64,000 bases of DNA from Ailurus styani (taxonomy: Eukaryota; Chordata; Mammalia; Carnivora; Ailuridae), in contig LNAC01000039.1 of NCBI GenBank assembly GCA_002007465.1, forward strand, positions 4,034,168 through 4,098,167. Direction: 5' to 3'. Position 1 is the stretch's first letter. Each line of letters opens with the position of its first letter. Below are positions 60,975-64,000 of this stretch, one piece after another. The position numbers were made by a program, and so were the translations under genes. Below the pieces are notes generated by a model. The model was not told where the DNA came from and did no database searches. It was given only the letters and a program-made list of their open reading frames with translations.

Positions 60975-62693
60975 AGACTAAAGTTACCCAGTATTTCTCT
61001 TCTAAACATGCCTGGTTTAAGCCACTGAACTTTGACCACCCATTGAACACCCACAAATGCTGCTCAAGCTAATCTTACTATCCTTGTTTTAGAGTTTAGA
61101 TTTTACCACTTTTAAACAGGTTTTTTGTTTATTTACAGCAATAGTAAATCAAATATACTTATTTTTTTAAAGACCATTGAAGTAATTTTTGAGAATCTTT
61201 TTTCTGAGACTTTAAAAGAAGGCCCAATGCCTGCCTGCACAAAGTAGGCGCTCAGTAAATGAAATCCACCCTATCCCACTTTCTAGCACACACAGGTGTC
61301 TCTTTAACACTAGATGTGAGTGTTCAGCAGGCGTAGATTCCCCTGGGTTGGATCCATTCCATGGACAGTTGTCAAAGACTGACCTCCCCTTATGTTAATT
61401 TTGTGAGTACTGTACTTGACTGTGTAGTAAGTTAAACAATGCAGGATTAAATGTTCTCATTTCTGAGCTTTGAAGTGTTGAAACTGATCAGGAAAGGAAG
61501 GGAGAATGTCCATCCTTTGGGAGAAGAAACAGTCAGTTTATGTTGCCGCCACTCTTGGCTCCCAATTGGAATGCAGCTGTTAAGGCAGCTGTTTAACTGT
61601 TTGCCCAACTTGAAAGGACACTGCCAAGTGGCAAGTATTTTTCATAACAACATTTTACTTTTGCTAAGAACAACAATGCATTTTATGGCACTCCAGCAGT
61701 GTGCCAAACATGACAGATTTATTACTTAGCAGGTTCACAGCCTAGACTGAGCATGAATGCTCATTTCCATTTTTAATATTTATAAAAAAGGATAAGTAGG
61801 CCTCAAAGGAAGCCTCCACACAAAACATCTCAATCGCTTAATTATTTGTTGGAATGATAGCAGATTAACTTGTGAAAATGAAATAGCTCTGAAAGGAAAA
61901 ATGAAAACCTAGACATGTCAAAGGAAAAAGGGAAGGGTTAAATATTTTAAACCTCTCTAATGTAACCCAAGAGTTATTTCACCCCACCTGTCCAGGACAG
62001 ATGAGAGCAAAGAGATGAAGGAAACATATCATCTTCTGTATTCCCTGCAATTCATGCTTCCATTCTGGGTCATGCGGATAATCTATGTTGTTAATTAGAA
62101 TACTGACACAAAGTACTTAGTAAATAACTGCGTTGCATTTGACAGGCTGTGAACTGGGTGGAGTAGGGCTGGGGGATTATCAACTATTTTATTTAATGGT
62201 AAAAGTAATATGCCAAATATAAACATTCAAAATTAAGAAAACACAGTTAAATGCTTAAGTATGATTCTCTTCCAAACTCCAAAGTGTATGGATCATGATT
62301 ATGTTAGGTTTATTTCCATATCTGTACACACAAATTGTTTGTTTCATTTCAAGTGATACTAAAACAAAGCCTTAACCAACATTAATAACATTTAGTGTGT
62401 AATTCCCATAAGCCTTAATGAAGACTACAGAGGTTGGACCAGAGAGATGCATTCTCATTTTAATAAACCACCATCAACAAAGCTGGAGTGGAGATGGTGA
62501 ACTGGGCTGAACAAAGGAATAGTCAATGGAGATTCTAATTTCTTTTTCTCTACTGTTTACTAAATGGTCATCAAATCATAAATGACAACAGTCTAGTCAG
62601 CCTATTTCCTCAAATTGAAAAAGCATACATTTTCACAAAGTTGACATGATTTCTTGAAGAAAGATAGACAAGCTTTGTATTCTTGTTTTTCAG
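60975..62693. other. Single-copy sequence upstream of CCDC162 exon
   Basis: No SINE or LINE is recognised in 1.7 kb, which is unusual for this window. It could hold conserved non-coding sequence, but no motif stands out. Confidence 0.5.
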
Positions 62694-62843
62694 GGATATA
62701 GTAAAGTGGTCAATGCAAATCATGGATGAAATTTATAAGATCGCTTCCACAGAAAGGATTCAGCAGTTAGAAAAAGAACTGGCTGTGCAACTGACTGAAC
62801 TAAAGTCTGAGATAGAAGAACAGGAGACTCATCGAGCTTACAG
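62694..62843 (+). CDS. CCDC162: Coiled-coil exon, probable CCDC162
   Basis: The acceptor is CTTGTTTTTCAG at 62682-62693 and the donor TACAG|GTAAAT. It is 150 nt, entering in phase 2 and leaving in phase 2, open throughout: DIVKWSMQIMDEIYKIASTERIQQLEKELAVQLTELKSEIEEQETHRAY. The Glu/Leu/Lys heptads show a coiled coil. The name rests on gene order (CCDC162P follows CEP57L1 on the same strand in human 6q21) and on the coiled-coil character; I could not search for it. ATGs at 62715 and 62724 could serve as starts if upstream exons are non-coding. The human gene is annotated as a pseudogene, but this exon shows no damage. Confidence 0.7.
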
Positions 62844-63903
62844 GTAAATAGTAGTAGTGAGAAGGCATGGTCTTCAGGGGATTTTGCCCCCACTTTCACC
62901 CCATAATCTCCATCAGCTCCCCCTTCTTTTTATATAGACAACTGGCCTTACCTCAGGCTCAGATTTTATGGCTGTCTGTGTTACCTATATTCTAGAATTG
63001 CCAAGGCATTTAGACGCAATGTCTTACCAAATAAAATAGAAAAGTGCTCTTACATTTCACAAATACCATTGTCTTAAAGTTCCAGAAGCTATTATACAAA
63101 TCATACTCACTGAAAAGAGGTCCCATTTTATCCAAAAATATTTTCATTGAATTTGACCTTGATTTTGATCAGGAATCTAAAAACTGAAATAATGCTAGGT
63201 ATTTGGTAACGAGTTCTGCAAAATGGTGTATATTAAGGAGCTCCTCTATAGGTAAATGCTGGCAACGATAGCAATCTCTTTTACCCCAAATGGGGAGAGC
63301 TCCCTTCTTCCTGCCACAGGATCCCACGCCATCCCTACAGCAGTGCTGTTTGTACCTTCTCATGTCAGAGCCCATCATGCCAATAACTCCTTTGTGACTA
63401 GGCTCAAATGGTAGAATTCGCTTAAAATAATTTCCAATGTATTTCATGTTTGATAAATTAGCAAGAACAGAAAAATGAAAGCATTCTGTTTAAATGTTAA
63501 GAGGCTAGTTTTCTGTAGGATGAGATAGATATCTGATAAGCACTTGTTAGAGCTGAGGTTACTGGAGGAAATATAGGCCCAGGAAAGAAAAATCTCCACC
63601 ATTGTGCCTCTTCCTGTATTCTGGAATTGAAACCAGAGAGGTAAATCAGGGGTCGTAGGAAAGAACATGTTTGGGGCAAAGCAAAGGAAAATTGGCCCAG
63701 GGGAAATGTTAGCAAACATGAGGTATACACAAGAGAGATTCAAACTAATTCAGAAGCATGTGGTCTTTACATGCTCTCAATAATCCAGTATAATATGACA
63801 TAGTTATTTAGCAATGAGCAGTTATGAAGAGTTTTAGATTAATCAGTTTTTGTTTATGACAGTTTCTATAATTACAGCATCTATTGCATAAATCTTTCTA
63901 CAG

Positions 63904-63976
63904 CTCTGTTCGAATACCAAAGGACATTTCTTACTTTAGAAGGGAACGGGAACTGGCTCTAAAGAAAACTTTAGAG
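63904..63976 (+). CDS. CCDC162: Second coiled-coil exon, probable CCDC162
   Basis: The acceptor is ATCTTTCTACAG at 63892-63903 and the donor TTAGAG|GTGAGT. It is 73 nt; its first C completes a Ser codon (AG+C) begun in the exon ending at 62843, and 24 codons follow (SVRIPKDISYFRRERELALKKTLE). The phases of the two exons match exactly. The gene continues past the end of the window. Confidence 0.72.
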
Positions 63977-64000
63977 GTGAGTAGGAGAGTGTAATTGTAA

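Noticed and set aside
61451..61729. 92-codon open frame on the plus strand
   Set aside because: It lies upstream of CCDC162, but it lacks convincing splice sites and coiled-coil or other domain character.
63169..63743. Minus-strand frames of 92, 99 and 77 codons
   Set aside because: They lie in the CCDC162 intron. They overlap each other in different frames and have no domain signal or splice context.

Overview
The window is mammalian nuclear DNA, almost certainly from a carnivoran and most likely a mustelid (ferret, mink or marten type). The main evidence is about 35 copies of the carnivore tRNA-derived SINE (CAN-SINE: a GGCGCCTGGGTGGCTCAG head, a CT-rich stretch and an AAATAAATAAAATCTT tail). 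Several copies carry the 'GTGGGTTAAAGCCTCTGCCTTCGGCTCAGGTCATGATC' type of head that I associate with mustelids. It also carries carnivore-type LINE-1 copies. It has introns with GT/AG splice sites and no prokaryotic features.

Gene content, left to right on the + strand. (1) The complete coding region of CEP57L1 lies in ten exons from 11554 to 35624. All exons join in frame with consensus splice sites to give 477 residues ending in DDIMWEQ. The gene's 5' untranslated exon(s) and promoter are upstream of the window. A poly(A) signal follows at 35798. (2) An intergenic/5' region from about 35.8 to 62.7 kb contains a perfect RFX-type X-box at 38566. (3) Two in-frame coiled-coil exons at 62694-62843 and 63904-63976 fit CCDC162, the next gene after CEP57L1 in the human 6q21 order. 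In human that gene is annotated as a pseudogene (CCDC162P), but both exons here are open.

Repeats make up much of the rest. A nearly full-length LINE-1 (55.6-60.8 kb, minus strand) has a matching target-site duplication, disabled ORFs and an apparent 21-bp 3' transduction. A twin-primed LINE-1 (15.7-18.1 kb) and an opposite-strand LINE-1 (25.5-27.0 kb) flank CEP57L1 coding exon 4 and share a 427-bp perfectly identical inverted tract inside otherwise diverged copies. A UBE2D3 processed pseudogene lies antisense in a CEP57L1 intron (29.0-30.6 kb). Also present are MaLR and probable ERVL LTR remnants, a Tigger-like DNA transposon, MIR and L2 fossils, and simple repeats.

Three places are assembly defects rather than biology: a 269-N gap inside a nested SINE (23443-23711), and single-N joins at 33885 and 47893, each flanked by a false duplication.

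I did not find a new gene system. The most interesting signals are the conversion-like inverted LINE-1 pair around a symmetric exon, the X-box, the open CCDC162 exons and the traceable 3' transduction.
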